DNA of 64,000 nt, from contig CM070505.1 in NCBI GenBank assembly GCA_036346375.1, positions 51,582,626 to 51,646,625 of the forward strand. Direction: 5' to 3'. Below are positions 1-11,110 of this stretch, in pieces. Both the position numbers and the translations under genes were made by a program. Numbering within the stretch: position 1 is the first letter of the stretch; each line of letters opens with the position of its first letter. The DNA is from Guadua angustifolia (Eukaryota; Streptophyta; Magnoliopsida; Poales; Poaceae). Under the pieces are notes generated by a model, which saw nothing but the letters and a program-made list of their open reading frames with translations, did no database searches and was not told where the DNA came from.

Positions 1-216
1 TCTTATGGGTTATTGGACCAAATCCTGTCAAATCCAGCACTAAAAGTTCAAAATCCAGCCAAAATTCAAGAAATTTGCTAAAACAAATGAAATTATTGTA
101 GCGATTTCAAAACAATTTAAATATTTTTATTCGGCCGGTAGTTTAGATTTCATAGAGGCCTGAAATTCAAAATTTCAGTGAAAATTCATCGAAATTCAGT
201 GAAAATTGGAACCCTA
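1..216. mobile_element. Edge of a hAT-like AT-rich repeat (cut by window start)
   Basis: The first ~215 bases are full of GAAATTTC/GAAATTCA-type motifs. Read on the opposite strand they resemble 6202-6420: both hold a stretch like TTATTGGACYAAWTCCWGTC followed by GTCAAATCCAGC. The stretch ends in ...TTGGAACCCTA at 216; on the - strand that reads TAGGGTTCCAATTTTCACTG, comparable with the CAGGGTTAAAATTTTCGG end at 6202. I infer it is the end of a related element lying in the opposite orientation. The rest is outside the window, so no target duplication can be checked. Confidence 0.5.
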
Positions 217-659
217 CTGTCAACCCACTCTGCAAGAAAGGAGTACGTTTGGCAAAAAGAAGATGGGAGGAAGACCCAAACAAGCCTTGCGTATGATACG
301 TTGCACATACTACTCAAGTGATACGGACATTTCTACTTGAGATTCGTGCAATTCATTTCATTTTCTTGTTGGGAGCGGAGAAGCACTGGTCATTCTATGA
401 TGGGATGTCCCAACGCTGCTATAGAAAGTTTTATATTAAACGTCTCATCACAGATAGTTTTTGATAAAACTGTTAGTGATATCTATGCATCTCATTACTA
501 ACGATTTTAGCCAAAAAATGTCTATGTGTGACCTAGGAATGTATACGCAATATAGAGGCTGACCCACTTAAAGTTTTTAGGGTTTCAGGATCCTTCTTTG
601 AGGTAGCCTGGTGAAAAGAGGTCATTGGTTTTGGAAGGTGGTTGTAAATCCATTTGTTT
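217..659. other. Unassigned sequence, CACTA-like subterminal hint
   Basis: No gene or clear repeat is visible. Around 430-520 there are CATCACAGATAGTTTTTGAT and TGATATCTATG-like words that resemble the subterminal ACAGACGGTTT/TCTGCGAT repeats seen near 2990-3190. This stretch may be what is left of the left part of the same CACTA element. No CACTA terminus matching the right end was found here. Confidence 0.3.
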
Positions 660-1050
660 TTGGTGATCAAGTGATTTTAATTGTATTATATTCAAGATCT
701 AACTTGGTAAGGAGAGAATTTTGTAGATTGTTTAGATCTAACTTGTAGATCCATATGTTCTTCATGATTTAAGTTCAGTAATTGGTTCTAATTGCATTAG
801 ACTCAAGATCTGACTAGTTTGGTATAGAGAGAATTTGAAGATTATTTAGATATAGCTTATAGATCCATTTGTTTTATGTGTTCTAAGGTAGTAATTGGTT
901 CTAATTGTATTATATTCAAGATCTAGCTAGTTTGATAAAGGGAGAATTTGAAAATTGTTTAGATCTAGCTTGTAGATCCATTTATTCTTTGTGATCTAAG
1001 TTAACAATTGGTTATATAATTGCATTATATTCAATATATAACTAGTAGTG
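660..1050. repeat. 113-bp tandem repeat, about 3.4 units
   Basis: Units starting with GGTTCTAATTG or GGTTATATAATTG begin at 784, 897 and 1010, a period of 113 bp, and a more diverged unit lies at about 660-783. Each unit contains TTCAAGATCT, GAGAATTTG, TTTAGATCTAGCTTGTAGATC and CCATTTGTT-type words. The array lies just upstream of the TNP2 remnant, so it is probably part of the CACTA element. Confidence 0.75.
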
Positions 1051-1099
1051 TATAATTTAAAAATATGTACATGCGCACACCTAGTGTACTTAATATTTA

Positions 1100-1882
1100 A
1101 CACTAATTGTAATATACGTAGCGTAGATGGACATGCTAAGAACCGTGTGACTACCGAGTATATTAATAGCGTCTCTACTGTTAGAAGAACTGCAGAAAAG
1201 GACATGTTTAATAATGGAGTGCAATTTATGTATTATCCATGTATTGACGATGAGAATCTGAAGATGTTTCAAAACTCAACGCAGATCGAAAGGGGTATAC
1301 ATATTGGACCAGTCATAGTGAATAGCAGATTGTACAGGAAGCAGGTAGTATGAACATTGCCAATGAAGTCAACAATATGCTAGATGATATCGATTGTACT
1401 TCCGATAAGCATTGGTTGCACGATGATAATTTGGATTAGATATTGCATGATGTAGAAGGGAATCTTGATGACAAAGTGTATGATAAATTCCAAGACTTGA
1501 TAGATGACTCAGAGAAATCTTTGTTCTTGAACTGCAAGTCAAATTACACAAGGTTGTCATCCATGCTTAAATTGCTAAAATTGAAGGCAAGCAACGATTG
1601 GTTCAACAAGAGTTTTACGGCGCCGTTAGGTCTATTAGCAGACATGCTTCCAGAGGGAAATATGTTGCTAACAACCACCTACAAAGCTAAAAATATTCTT
1701 TGCCCCTTTGGAATGGAAGTATAAACAAACTAATGTCAGAATGTATAACAAGTATCATGGTCAACTTCAAGCACGAACATCTATTCAACCAATCATCAAG
1801 GGGTTTCTTCGGGGTCGACTTTGATGATTTGTTTGATCTCTTCAACCTTCATATCTTGCTCTTGAGATGCTGGACATTATAA
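1100..1882 (+). pseudogene. CACTA transposase (TNP2-type) N-terminal remnant
   Basis: Open stretches at 1048-1353, 1443-1724 and 1700-1882 read as pieces of the En/Spm-type transposase region that precedes the TNP2 catalytic domain. The diagnostic part is at 1560-1724: a leucine-rich SMLKLLKLKASNDW stretch, then a KSF..PLGLLADMLPEGN motif, then TTTYKAKNILCPFGMEV. The LPEGN...TYEAKK.LCPLGME arrangement is characteristic of plant CACTA TNP2 proteins. The frame is broken between the pieces, and the following catalytic part is missing before the terminal repeats at 2960-3210. In the family TNP2 encodes the protein that cuts and joins CACTA ends. This copy cannot be functional. Confidence 0.75.
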
Positions 1883-2682
1883 GAATGTACAATCAAAGTC
1901 TACGTTCATGTAATACCGACAGATGGGACAGATGTATATATAGGGGACATATTCAGTGCTAATGTGATTTCAGTGCTAATTCCGTGCTAGGTTGAATGAT
2001 TATGGCGACATACCACTATAGGTTTTACTGAATTCTAATTGTAATTCAACCAAGAAAGAACCGGGTTATGTACCTTGATTTCTTATAGAGCGGTAGCTAC
2101 AACTTGAATCCTATCATGAAATTACTCAATAGGTAATCGTATTTACTCTATAGATAACTCTTCTATATGTTGTTTAAGATGTATGCTGCTCCTGGAATGG
2201 CCGAGGCCAATTTTTTAGAATCACATAGCTCATTCAAAGTGTATAAGTCTTATGAAGGGCCTTTTGGCAAGGACAGACCGAAGCTGAAGTATGATTTTAA
2301 GTTTTTGGTACCCACTAGTACACAATAATCTTACAACACACTCCATATAATGCCTCTAGAACTAACCAATTCTATATTTGCAGTGCCACCAGTAGGAAAA
2401 GGGAAATAACCTATGTGGATTTTATGTTTGCCACAGCATGCAACTCCTCCTTGGTACAAGCAAGACCATTGAGGTTACAACTGCATTGGAGTAGACTAAT
2501 CTGATCAGAATTAGAGGACAACTCTATTTCTTCTTACTGTGTGAGGTCATAAATCTAGAAAGCGAATTCCACTCTGCTTAACTCGAGGATTTGTGTTATT
2601 TCTGAATTACCACTTGGTTAAAGTTGTGAAACTTATGCTGTGAATTTGTGAATTGTACTTGTGCATTCAATTATTAATATAT

Positions 2683-2810
2683 CTGAGTTGATTTTTGAAA
2701 TGGATGTTCTGTACATGGTGTAATATGTAATCTGAGTTGATTTCTAAAATGGATGTGTTGTACGTAGTGTAATATGTAATCTGAGTTGATTTCTAAAATG
2801 GACATGATTA
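2683..2810. repeat. 49-bp tandem repeat inside the CACTA remnant
   Basis: CTGAGTTGATTT begins at 2683, 2732 and 2781, each followed by AAATGGATGT or AAATGGACAT and (first two) GTGTAATATGTAAT. The unit is 49 bp with about 2.6 copies. Arrays like this are common in the subterminal parts of CACTA elements. Confidence 0.8.
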
Positions 2811-2959
2811 TATGCTTGTCATGTAATCTGTAATCTGCTTGTTTCAGAGGCATGGCTAGTATTTCCTAAGGCTAACCGGTAAACAGAAAAAGTATACCAA
2901 TACAAAATAATATCATAGATGGTTCTTTAGGAAAAACATTCCATGGTACATCTCATATC

Positions 2960-3210
2960 ACATAAGGTTTCCAGTAGAAACTGTTTGTGATAAGTGGAAG
3001 TCACAGACGGTTTGTACTCAGAATCGTCTGCGATATCTAGTTATCATAGACGGTTTATACTCAGAACCGTCTATGATATGTTTTTTCCAGACAGTTCATA
3101 AACCATCTGTGATGAGTCGTCATTATCATTGACACATTATTATATACATTCACAAAATTGTCTATGATGTGGTTTTTGAACCGTTTATGATAAGATTTTC
3201 TATACTAGTG
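2960..3210 (+). mobile_element. Right terminus of a CACTA (En/Spm-like) element
   Basis: Several inverted and direct copies of a subterminal word (ACAGACGGTTT, ATAGACGGTTT, CCGTCTATGAT, CCATCTGTGATG) fill 2990-3190. The block ends at 3210 with TTTTCTATACTAGTG, which on the opposite strand is CACTAGTATAGAAAA, a typical CACTA terminus. The next three bases are TAT, a possible 3-bp target duplication, but the left end with matching TAT was not found in the window. The TNP2 remnant at 1100-1882 runs toward this end, consistent with one decayed element starting near or before the window start. Confidence 0.75.
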
Positions 3211-3214
3211 TATG

Positions 3215-4320
3215 CAGGGTTTTCGACTATATCAAGTTAGTTCGAGAAACGAAACCAGTCGATAAATTGGCCTAATTCAAATTCAAATAAAAAAATTAAG
3301 GAAATTTGGAAAAAATTTATGCAAAAGTTTCCTAAAATTAGTATCAATATCTTTTTGACATCTGGCATGACTTTTTTTTAAAACCGAATTTGTGACACAT
3401 TTTTTAGCAAAACCAAATATAGATAACAGAAATGGGAAAAAAAACTTTCATACATATGGATAGGTATACATTCTAATTGTACATTTTAGATGTAATAATA
3501 TATTTTTTGGTTCATGATATTGATCCGAGATGTTTTTACAGAATCGGAGTTATATCTTTGTTTCTAAGAAATGAACGGAGATAAAATAGCTAGGCTATTT
3601 TTAATATAAATGTGGTACTAGATGTGATGAAAGAATTGGTTGTTATTAATACTATAAAATGGTCGTTGATACTCAGCAATATCAAGCAGAGAAGTGACCA
3701 AAAAATGGTTATTAGTATTAGAAAAGTGGTCATTAATTGTTTCTTCATAATTAATGATATCACACTATCCTGATGTTAAAAAAAACTGTACGTAGTTGTT
3801 AGTACTATTAACAGTGGAGCCTTGAAATATGGCTAATGACCATAATTTTGTAGTTGTTAGTGACTTTTAATGTCTATATCTTGCTTCGTTAATAATTGTT
3901 TTCTAATAGTGCTAATCATTCATCAAATATCATTGATTGTCATACAAATGCCCTAACATTTTATCATGTCATTACAAAATGCCCTAACATTTTATCATGT
4001 CATTACAAAACATAGTTTTGTATAAGAGGTTATTGTTTTGAGTTTGAATATCTAGCATTTTCTGCATTTTTTTTTTCAATTTCCCTTAATTTTTTTTTCA
4101 ATTTCTGATGAGTATGTCGATTTTTTATGTAAATCGATCAAAAATCAGTAAAAATCGGTAAAACTGGTCGGTTTTCGATTTATTTCATTGCCGTTTGACC
4201 GCCGAGTTCAAAAGTTTGACTTTACAATTCACGTTTGGTTTCTACCGATTTTCGACAAAAATCGATACCGCCCGTAGGGGGGATTGCCGAGCTCGGTTCG
4301 GTAACGTAAACCCATCCCTA
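3215..4320. mobile_element. Probable hAT-like non-autonomous element
   Basis: The left edge reads CAGGGTTTTCGACTATATC. The right edge read backwards is TAGGGATGGGTTTACG. Inside, an AAAAATTAAGGAAATTTGG...ATGCAAAAG stretch near 3288-3326 is matched in reverse near 4050-4095, followed on both sides by TCGAT-rich sequence. This suggests long imperfect inverted repeats around a roughly 1.1 kb element directly beside the CACTA end. The flanking 8 bases (AGTGTATG and GCGGTATA) match at only about four positions, so the exact boundaries are uncertain. Confidence 0.45.
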
Positions 4321-6060
4321 GCGGTATACTCCAGCTTGCACGATTTCACCGAGCACGCATGTCATGCGTTGTACATCTTGTTTATGTTAGTTGTTGAGGG
4401 AACCACAAGTTGACATGGCTCGAACAAAATGAGAAAACTACAAGTTGACATACAGTAGTGTGGTAAAGCCGGCCAAAAGCCTACTGTGCCCTACACGTCC
4501 GTCGCGGGATAAAGTAGAGCACTACGTATTAATTGCAGAAACGAAACAATGCAGTGGGAAAGGAAGGGTTGAAAACTTGCAAGTTGAAGCCGGCGCCGAT
4601 CGAAACCCATGTGCAACTGCGCGTGATGACATCTAACCTCCTACTGGCTGCCATCCAACAGGTGCTGGGTTGGCTAACTCGTTACAGGGAAGTCTTGGTA
4701 TAATGGTTCCTTACACACTTTTTCTTTTTTTTGTCTCCTCCCAAAATGATTGCGTAAGCAACATGCAACATGTGTCACCTACTGTACTCTCTTATTGTGG
4801 CAGATACTTGTCGAGCTCTTGCACCGAGGTACCTTGTGTTGTCGAGTTCGAGTACCATGGTAGCTCGTTTATCACGGTAAGTACGGCGCCAGCGATCGTC
4901 ATGTTAGGTGACACGTGTCACCTCTTGTTATTTCCGCGGTTGAGATTTGAGAAGTGAGCTAGATTTGTAATTTCTTTTTAAGTAAAAAAAAAATGCAAAT
5001 GAGCCAAATAGGTCGAAGCTTCGAGACTGGGATGCAATGGCCGGTCAAGTGGGACCATTGCATCCCCACTTGATTCGGGTTATGTTGACATTAGTGCACT
5101 AGTGGTCCTCCTTTTGTTCGGACGATACAGACGCTAAACAGGAATGCTAATTAACTATTGTGATCCAACTGACAAATCAGCTCAGCTCACTTTGGCGAAA
5201 TATTCCTAGCTTATATCTCTCACACGATCGAGATGCGGGTTCAATTGTAGTGCGCGACCGTAACATCAATGACAAATTGACAATCAAAATAGTAGCAAAA
5301 AGAAAAAAAAACTTTTAATTTGAAGGCTAGCTTAACATCTGAAATTTGTTTTAAGTCTAGTTTCATGCTAAAACGGAATACATTACATGTACGTACTTGG
5401 AGTTAACATGTAGAGAACTCCACGCTCAGCATGTTTGGTATATATGGTGAGGATTTGCTGCATGTTCTCCAAATTCAGGTGAAGTCCAGAAGGGCAAGCA
5501 TGTGTCTGCGTTCGGAGGTTTTGGTAGGGACGGCTCACATTATTACTTAATAGATGTAGAGGACAGCATATACAGTTAGAAAGATGGTGAGATGGCATCC
5601 AATTGCCGGGTTGGGCTGATGGATCACAACATCGAGTTGTGTGAACTCATGCTGTTATGCAAAGCATGGAGCAGGATGATGCATGGTCAGGTCAGGTTGG
5701 GCAGCTCTTTGCTAGGGCTTTTTCCCACTAGCAGCCGTATGCACCGTCCTACTTGACCTTGGAAGGATGCATTCGGTTTAATTTGGGAAGTACTTTTCCA
5801 TGCTTGTTCTCCCCCTTTTCGGTGTTCTTGTGTCAGACTGTTCTGCTCTACCACTGGTAATTCCTTCTGAAGAATGAGCCCATAGCAGAGATTATCTGGC
5901 ATGGACATAGGCGTAGACATGAAACGTCCCAAAAGGAGAAAAGGATGGATCGGGTCATGGGCCTGTGTCCACAAGTGTGTTAAGTCTGCACAAAAACCCA
6001 GTAGTGGTATACCACTGCAGAAGCGAAATAGATAAACAAGCACTATACTGAATGATAGTA
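4321..6060. other. Unassigned intergenic sequence
   Basis: No recognised gene. Several short open frames occur, the longest being 118 codons on the - strand at 5687-6043; its translation has no motif I recognise. A compact set of inverted words lies at 5028-5075: TGGGATGCAATGG facing CCATTGCATCCC, overlapping TCAAGTGGG facing CCCACTTGA. The 3' edge (5965-6050) is repeated in diverged form at 15190-15270. Confidence 0.4.
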
Positions 6061-6070
6061 AAATCTATAT
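5966..6070. repeat. Direct repeat, copy 1 (pair with 15188-15275)
   Basis: The words CCACAAGTGTGTT, AAGTCT.CACAAAAACC, TAGTG.TATA.CAC, GCAGAAGCGAAA and ATAAACAA occur in the same order here and at 15190-15275, at roughly 80 percent identity by eye. The trailing GTAAAATCTATATATAC also recurs alone near 13062. The pair brackets about 9 kb of transposon sequence. Confidence 0.6.
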
Positions 6071-6201
6071 ATACGGATAATAAATTGAAGTGCATTTCAC
6101 AAAAACTTTGGAGTAAATCTATCATGATTATAATATGTCATAGTGAGGTTTGGCAGAAACTTTAGATTAAATCTATCGCAGAAATTGAAGTGCATTTCGC
6201 A

Positions 6202-7646
6202 CAGGGTTAAAATTTTCGGCGAAATTTCGGATTTCGGGACAGGGCAAAATTTGAAGTATTGGCCGAATTTAAAATTTTGAAAAACTTTGAATTTGCTACA
6301 GTAATTTCAGAAACTTTGAGCAAACCGGGTGAAATTTCGGGTTTTGAAACCGGATTTTGATGTTTTAGGGCTGGATTTGACTGGAATTAGTCCAATAACC
6401 CTTAAGAAAGTCATCTTACATGAAAATTTGTTCAAAAACTAAATTTTTGAGACATTTTAAAATTTGAGTAGAAACACTGTCAGTTTTTTATAAAATTGTA
6501 AAAGCTTGATAATGATCTAAGAAATTTATGGTACCATATTTAGTAGTGTAGAATCATACAAAAAAAATTTCAAAATAATTTAACTTCATTTGTTATCTTT
6601 GAAAAATCAAAAACAGAATGGACATAATTGGGACAGTAAACTTGTTAGATTTTTCTAAATTTTCTTGAGTGTGATCATGATCTAAACTTTTTATTACAGA
6701 TTAAGAATTGCCTCAGTACCATTTTATAAAATTTTCAAAAAATTTAAAGCCTTTTTTTGTTCAATAAAATCTATAAAACCATTGAACTTCATTTGTTATA
6801 CTATATTGCAAAACCAAAAGAGAAAGAACATAATTGTTACTGTGCCTTGTAAGAATTTTATAAATTCACTGGAGTGTGATCACAATTCAAAATTTTTATG
6901 AGATCTTACAAACTTCCTTATCACTCTTCTGTAAAATTTTCACAAATTTTAAACCTTCTTTTATTGCTAAAGCAAATCTATATATTGATTATCAGGCTTT
7001 TGTCAGGACGTAGCACTGTCAGAATTTTTGGAACATCTTCAAGCATGATAATCATATAAAAATTTTATAAAAACATTAGTGATACATAAAAACCTTCCAC
7101 AAAAATTTCCAAAATTTTCCAACATGTTTTGAACTATTTTTCATTCCGTTCAAATTTGTCGTAAGGCTTTATGAATCAGGATAGTAGCACTGTCTGAATT
7201 TTTAAAAGTTCTTGAATCTTGATCACCATTCGAAAATTTTATGGAAATATTATTGATTCATCAGTATCATGCAAAAAAATTTCAAAAATTTCTAACATCG
7301 TTTGTACCATTTTTCATCCAGTTCAAACTTGTCGGTCAACATTTCATCTGGATAGTACCAATGTTTGAATTTTTAAAAATTCCACAGACCTGATAATCAC
7401 CTGAAAATTTTATGAGAACATCTCTAATGTATCAGGAACTTTCAAAAAAAATTCAAAATTTTTTGATATCGTTTGAACCATTTTTTGATCAGTGCAATTT
7501 TGCCGAAATTTCGGTAGCAAAAAAATCGGATTTGAATTTTTCTTTTTGAATTTTAAACGGATTTCATCCGAAATGATGAAATTTTGCTGAAATTTTGGAT
7601 TTCGACTGAGAGTGAAATTTTGTTCAAAACGAAATTCGAATCCTTG
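6202..7646. mobile_element. hAT-like non-autonomous element with 8-bp target duplication
   Basis: The left end is CAGGGTTAAAATTTTCGG. The right end, read on the other strand, is CAAGGATTCGAATTTCG, giving short imperfect inverted termini starting CARGGWT. The 8 bases before the left end (ATTTCGCA, 6194-6201) match those after the right end (ATTTCGTA, 7647-7654) at 7 of 8 positions, as expected for hAT insertions. The 1445-bp interior is AT-rich, packed with GAAATTTC/TTTCAAAATTT words, and has no coding capacity. Removing it joins sequence resembling 6090-6190 on both sides, which supports an insertion. Confidence 0.7.
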
Positions 7647-7689
7647 ATTTCGTAGAAACTTTAGAGTAAATCTACCACATGATTATAAT

Positions 7690-7694
7690 ATGTC
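7690..7694. repeat. Target site duplication ATGTC (left)
   Basis: ATGTC directly before the left LTR at 7695, identical to 12395-12399 directly after the right LTR. It marks the insertion site of the LTR element. The empty-site sequence (GATTATAATATGTC followed by ATAGTGAGGTTTGG) is present uninterrupted at about 6129-6156. Confidence 0.95.
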
Positions 7695-8767
7695 TGATGA
7701 GGACGGGTGATCCCGATCTTTCGGTGAGATGATGATACGTCAATTTGGGGGTGTTGATGGCACCGAATCAAGGGCTTCCTACCAACAGGTCGGGAGCTTC
7801 ACAATCGCAATGCCAATCCACACAGATACAAGATCCAAACGATCAATTGTTCCTGCAAGAAATCGAGAACCCGCAAGAACAAAGCATGAAGCAATCTGAA
7901 TAGATAGTATTGAAATCAAACGAAACAAGTTGAGGTTCTGTTTCTCGGCTCGGGCGGTCTAGTCGACACGCGCAAACACGAGGAGGGACGCACACGGGGT
8001 CTACCAAACACAACATAACCTAAGCGTAAAAGATAGGTGGTGGCCACATATATATAGGCGGCCAGGAGGTGTAGGGCAGCCAAAACAGCGGTGGCCACCA
8101 AAACCCTAAGATACATGGGCCATAGGCCAAAAAGGAAGGTGACGCAGCACTTGGAAACTCTGTCCCGTGATATTCTTCTGTGATTTTCCGTTGCTTCATG
8201 ATGAATTTGGAAGTGGAACTAGATCCATTGGAAAGCTTATCTTCTAAGCTTTCAAACGGGTGGTCGTACGCTAAAAACGGAGTCCGGGAGTCCAAGTTAT
8301 GTCCGTTTGAAGTACTGCTGCTCCTGGATGGCCGAACCCGACTCGGAGACGAATTCCCGTTAGATTGTTCTGTGATTTCCCGTCGCTTCAGGACGAATTT
8401 GGAAGTGCAGCCAGATCCTTTGGAAAGGTGATCTCGATACCTTTCAAACAAGTGGTCGAACGTCAAAAACGGAGTTCGGATGTGGCCGTGGCGTCTGTTT
8501 GAAGTGCTGCTGCTCCTGGATGGCCGAACTGGAATCGGAGACGAATTGAGCATGATGTTGGGCCTTCCTTGGCGCGTGGGCTGTCCTTGGTGGATGTCAT
8601 TGACGTGCTGGTCCAGCAAAGGTGGGTGGAAAGGCCTTACTTCCGGATTAAGCCCTCCAGGCGTCGTAGACGAGATAGCAGCCGAAACAGCGACGGTCGG
8701 GGACGAAGTAGTGGTCGTAGGGGAAGAAGAACCAGCGGTTGTATCCTTGGTTGGGATGTCCTCATCA
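7695..8767 (-). repeat. LTR (3' LTR relative to transcription), 2 internal units
   Basis: A 1073-bp LTR with TGATGAGGA...TCCTCATCA ends. It contains two related ~192-bp units, each with TGATTTCCCGT or TGATTTTCCGT, GAATTTGGAAGTG, TTTCAAAC..GTGGTCG, GTTTGAAGT.CTGCTGCTCCTGG and GGAGACGAATT. The other LTR has three such units. An open frame of 295 codons runs through this LTR on the - strand (8020-8907), but it only reflects the repeat structure. Confidence 0.95.
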
Positions 8768-8972
8768 TCCTCCCCTTCTTGAATTGGAGTCGTTCTCGAC
8801 TCCTTCTCATTCTCCTGCAAATGGTTAGTGACAACAGGGGACAAAGAAACACATGGTTGCAAACTTTTGGTGATGTCATCAAATATCGTAGCATTGGTAG
8901 CTAACAAAATTACACCTTTTAATTTACGATCAGATTTATCACTTGTTGCTTTAGGTTGATTTAGATCATTAG

Positions 8973-9398
8973 CTACACTCTTCTTTTTAGTATCATTACT
9001 TTCGTGCTTCTTTTTGTATGTTGTGCAGCAACCTTACGTAATTCAAGGGGGTCATTGGTTCCAAAATTTTTTCTTTCCTTAAACATGAAAGTGTACCGAT
9101 TGGTCCTACCATGATGTGTGGCATCTATATCAAATATCCATGGTCTACCCAAAAAAAGAGAACAAGCATCCATGGGTACAACATCGCAAACAACATGATC
9201 ATGATAAGAACCGATAGAAATAGGGACTTGAACGGTTTTTGTTACCTGAACCTTACCATTAGAATTGAGCCACTCAATCTCGTATGGTTGTTGTAGTGGA
9301 CTTGTGGCCAAGCCAAGCTTCTCGACCATATCCACACTAGCAAGGTTGTTGCAGCTACCTCCATCAACAATGACATGCACAGCACGCTCATTCACCAC
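8973..9398 (-). CDS. Retrotransposon aspartic protease (retropepsin) domain
   Basis: A 141-codon open frame with the retropepsin active-site region IVDGGSCNNLAS (DGG in place of the common DTG or DSG; DGG/DSG-like forms occur in plant gypsy proteases), then LGL and, about 60 residues on, CSLFLGRPWIFD followed by HHGRTNRY. This DGGS...LGRPW...HHGR.N.Y.F arrangement is typical of the protease region between gag and reverse transcriptase in plant Ty3/gypsy polyproteins. The frame continues upstream (toward higher coordinates) as a CVVNERAVHV-like lead. No reverse transcriptase follows: the polyprotein stops and the purine tract and LTR come next. Confidence 0.8.
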   Translation of the reverse strand: MVNERAVHVIVDGGSCNNLASVDMVEKLGLATSPLQQPYEIEWLNSNGKVQVTKTVQVPISIGSYHDHVVCDVVPMDACSLFLGRPWIFDIDATHHGRTNRYTFMFKERKNFGTNDPLELRKVAAQHTKRSTKVMILKRRV

Positions 9399-10086
9399 AC
9401 ACCTTGTCCGAAAGATAGTATGGCGTTGAGTTTGTTCATCGCGTGCGTGTCAGACGCTAAGTACACGTGCGACAACAAGAGCTGGGTATTTCTCGGATGC
9501 TGCGGAAGTGATAATCTCTTCTTCTTGTTCTTGTACGTCCCCTTCAGTTGATGTAGGTGTGATTTCAATGGTTTGAACTTCATTTGCACATGTGGCAACA
9601 ATGCTCTCATCTTTCTCCTTTTTCTTGTCTTCATTCTTCTTCTCTCGGCAATGCTTACCTTCCTGCGAAGTGTTAGCTACAAGAGGAGGAGCAACAGCGG
9701 GTGTCTCTAACGGCTAAAAATTCTTTCAATGATTCAAGTACCATATTTTCCGCTCTAATGGCACATTTAAACAATTGTGAAAGAGAATTATATGTGTCAT
9801 CAATGAGAATATCCCGAATCTCTTTATTTAATCCATTAAAAAATCTATTTTCAATTACCTCATCACATTCATTTAACCCACTAAGTTTTAACAAGGTTTT
9901 AAATTCTCTATAGTATTCCTTTACCTTCATCTTACCTTGTTGTAAATGTTTCAAATCAATAAAAGCATCGAACTCATCATATTCTTCATATCCATGACTA
10001 GAAGGAGATGGAGCAATTGCAAGACACTTCTTCTCATGGCCTCTAGTGATGTGTCTGTCATTGTTAGTAGAAACAAAGAAACTCAC
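9392..10086 (-). CDS. Retrotransposon gag-like region (interrupted)
   Basis: The 9673-10086 frame contains YDEFDAFIDLKHLQQGKMKV followed by EYYREFKTLLKLSGLNE, a conserved stretch of plant Ty3/gypsy Gag. In the family this protein forms the particle that packages element RNA. No CCHC zinc knuckle was seen downstream. The 9392-9634 frame is lysine- and glutamate-codon-rich spacer leading to the protease. The frames are not continuous (break near 9650), so the copy may be damaged or need a frameshift. The region upstream to 11110 has no recognisable domain. Confidence 0.7.
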
Positions 10087-10409
10087 ACAGATATGAAAGC
10101 TCCTATGAACTACTAGGTTTTATGTAGTGGCAAGCCTCACACACGCCAAGCTTCTACCAAGTTCTTACAAGTCCTCAATGTGGCAAGCGATTGTAAATTC
10201 CTGAACCTATGTGGTAAGAAGATGGCGGAGTTTGGACAGGCAATAATATGTAGCAAAGGAGGAACTAGTACCACTGATCCAAAGTAAGTGAAAAGTCGTT
10301 CAAAATCGATACAATGTGGTCCTAGGTTAGACCGTGCTAGAGACGCGAGCCTAAACACCAACGATGCCACAGAGACGCAATGAGAACGACCACAACACAA
10401 AGCAAGCAG

Positions 10410-11110
10410 CTAGGGCTCCTCTTTTTTTTTTTTTCTTCTTTTTTGATTTTTTCTCCTCTTTTTTTGTTTGTGGGAGCCCTAAAACTGAATAACAAACTCA
10501 AAAGGAGACTCCCAAGCAACACTCACCACACACACTCGATTTAGCAACCGAGCTATGGAAGGAAAGGCTTGTGCCGTTTGATGCACCAGCGCTTTGGAAG
10601 GAAAGACTTGCACGGTTTGATTCAAATTTAACTATGGACTTTGGTTTTGCAATTGATCTATGCGGCTTTTGTATTATGCACTTGCCTTTTGCCCTCTCGA
10701 TTTGGTGTTGTTCCTTATCCGCGCCAACGATTTAGAATCGGATTCTACTTTGGCAAACTCGAGGGTAACACGGATTAAGAAACGGATTAGGAAACAAACT
10801 CGACTCAATCTGAACTCTAGCAACCACCGAGAGTCTGATCTAATCTACTAATGAAACCGACTCCAATTCGAATCGACGAAGAACACGACAGTGATTTAAA
10901 ACGTGAATAGAACTCGAAACTCTAAGGGAACTAGACTCTAAAACCAGCAAAAACACGATTATGCAACCGACGGTTCAACAAACCAAGAGCAAGAAGTAAA
11001 AGTTAGGGCACAAATTGGCTTGGACAGAGGGACAAATCTTATTTTTGTGGGGCAATTTTCTGGACTCTAGGTAAAAAAACGAAATTGAGGGGAAAATCTC
11101 ACCGAGCAAC
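10410..11110 (-). other. Leader of the LTR element, low-complexity and unassigned
   Basis: This part lies between the primer binding site and gag. It includes a CT/T-rich run near 10413-10462 and no convincing open frame. It is probably the untranslated 5' leader of the - strand transcript. Confidence 0.5.

Noticed and set aside
660..1050. CRISPR-like array
   Set aside because: Units are contiguous tandem copies without unique spacers, in plant DNA; no Cas genes.
2310..2325. CACTAGTACACAATAA as the left CACTA terminus
   Set aside because: It does not match the right end beyond CACTAGTA, lies downstream of the TNP2 remnant, and is not preceded by TAT.
5687..6043. 118-codon frame as a gene
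   Set aside because: No recognised motif, no splice context, and its 5' part overlaps the direct repeat shared with 15188-15275.
8020..8907. 295-codon open frame as a host gene
   Set aside because: It lies in the LTR and its repeated segments mirror the 192-bp LTR units; the other LTR has a matching frame at 11455-12246.
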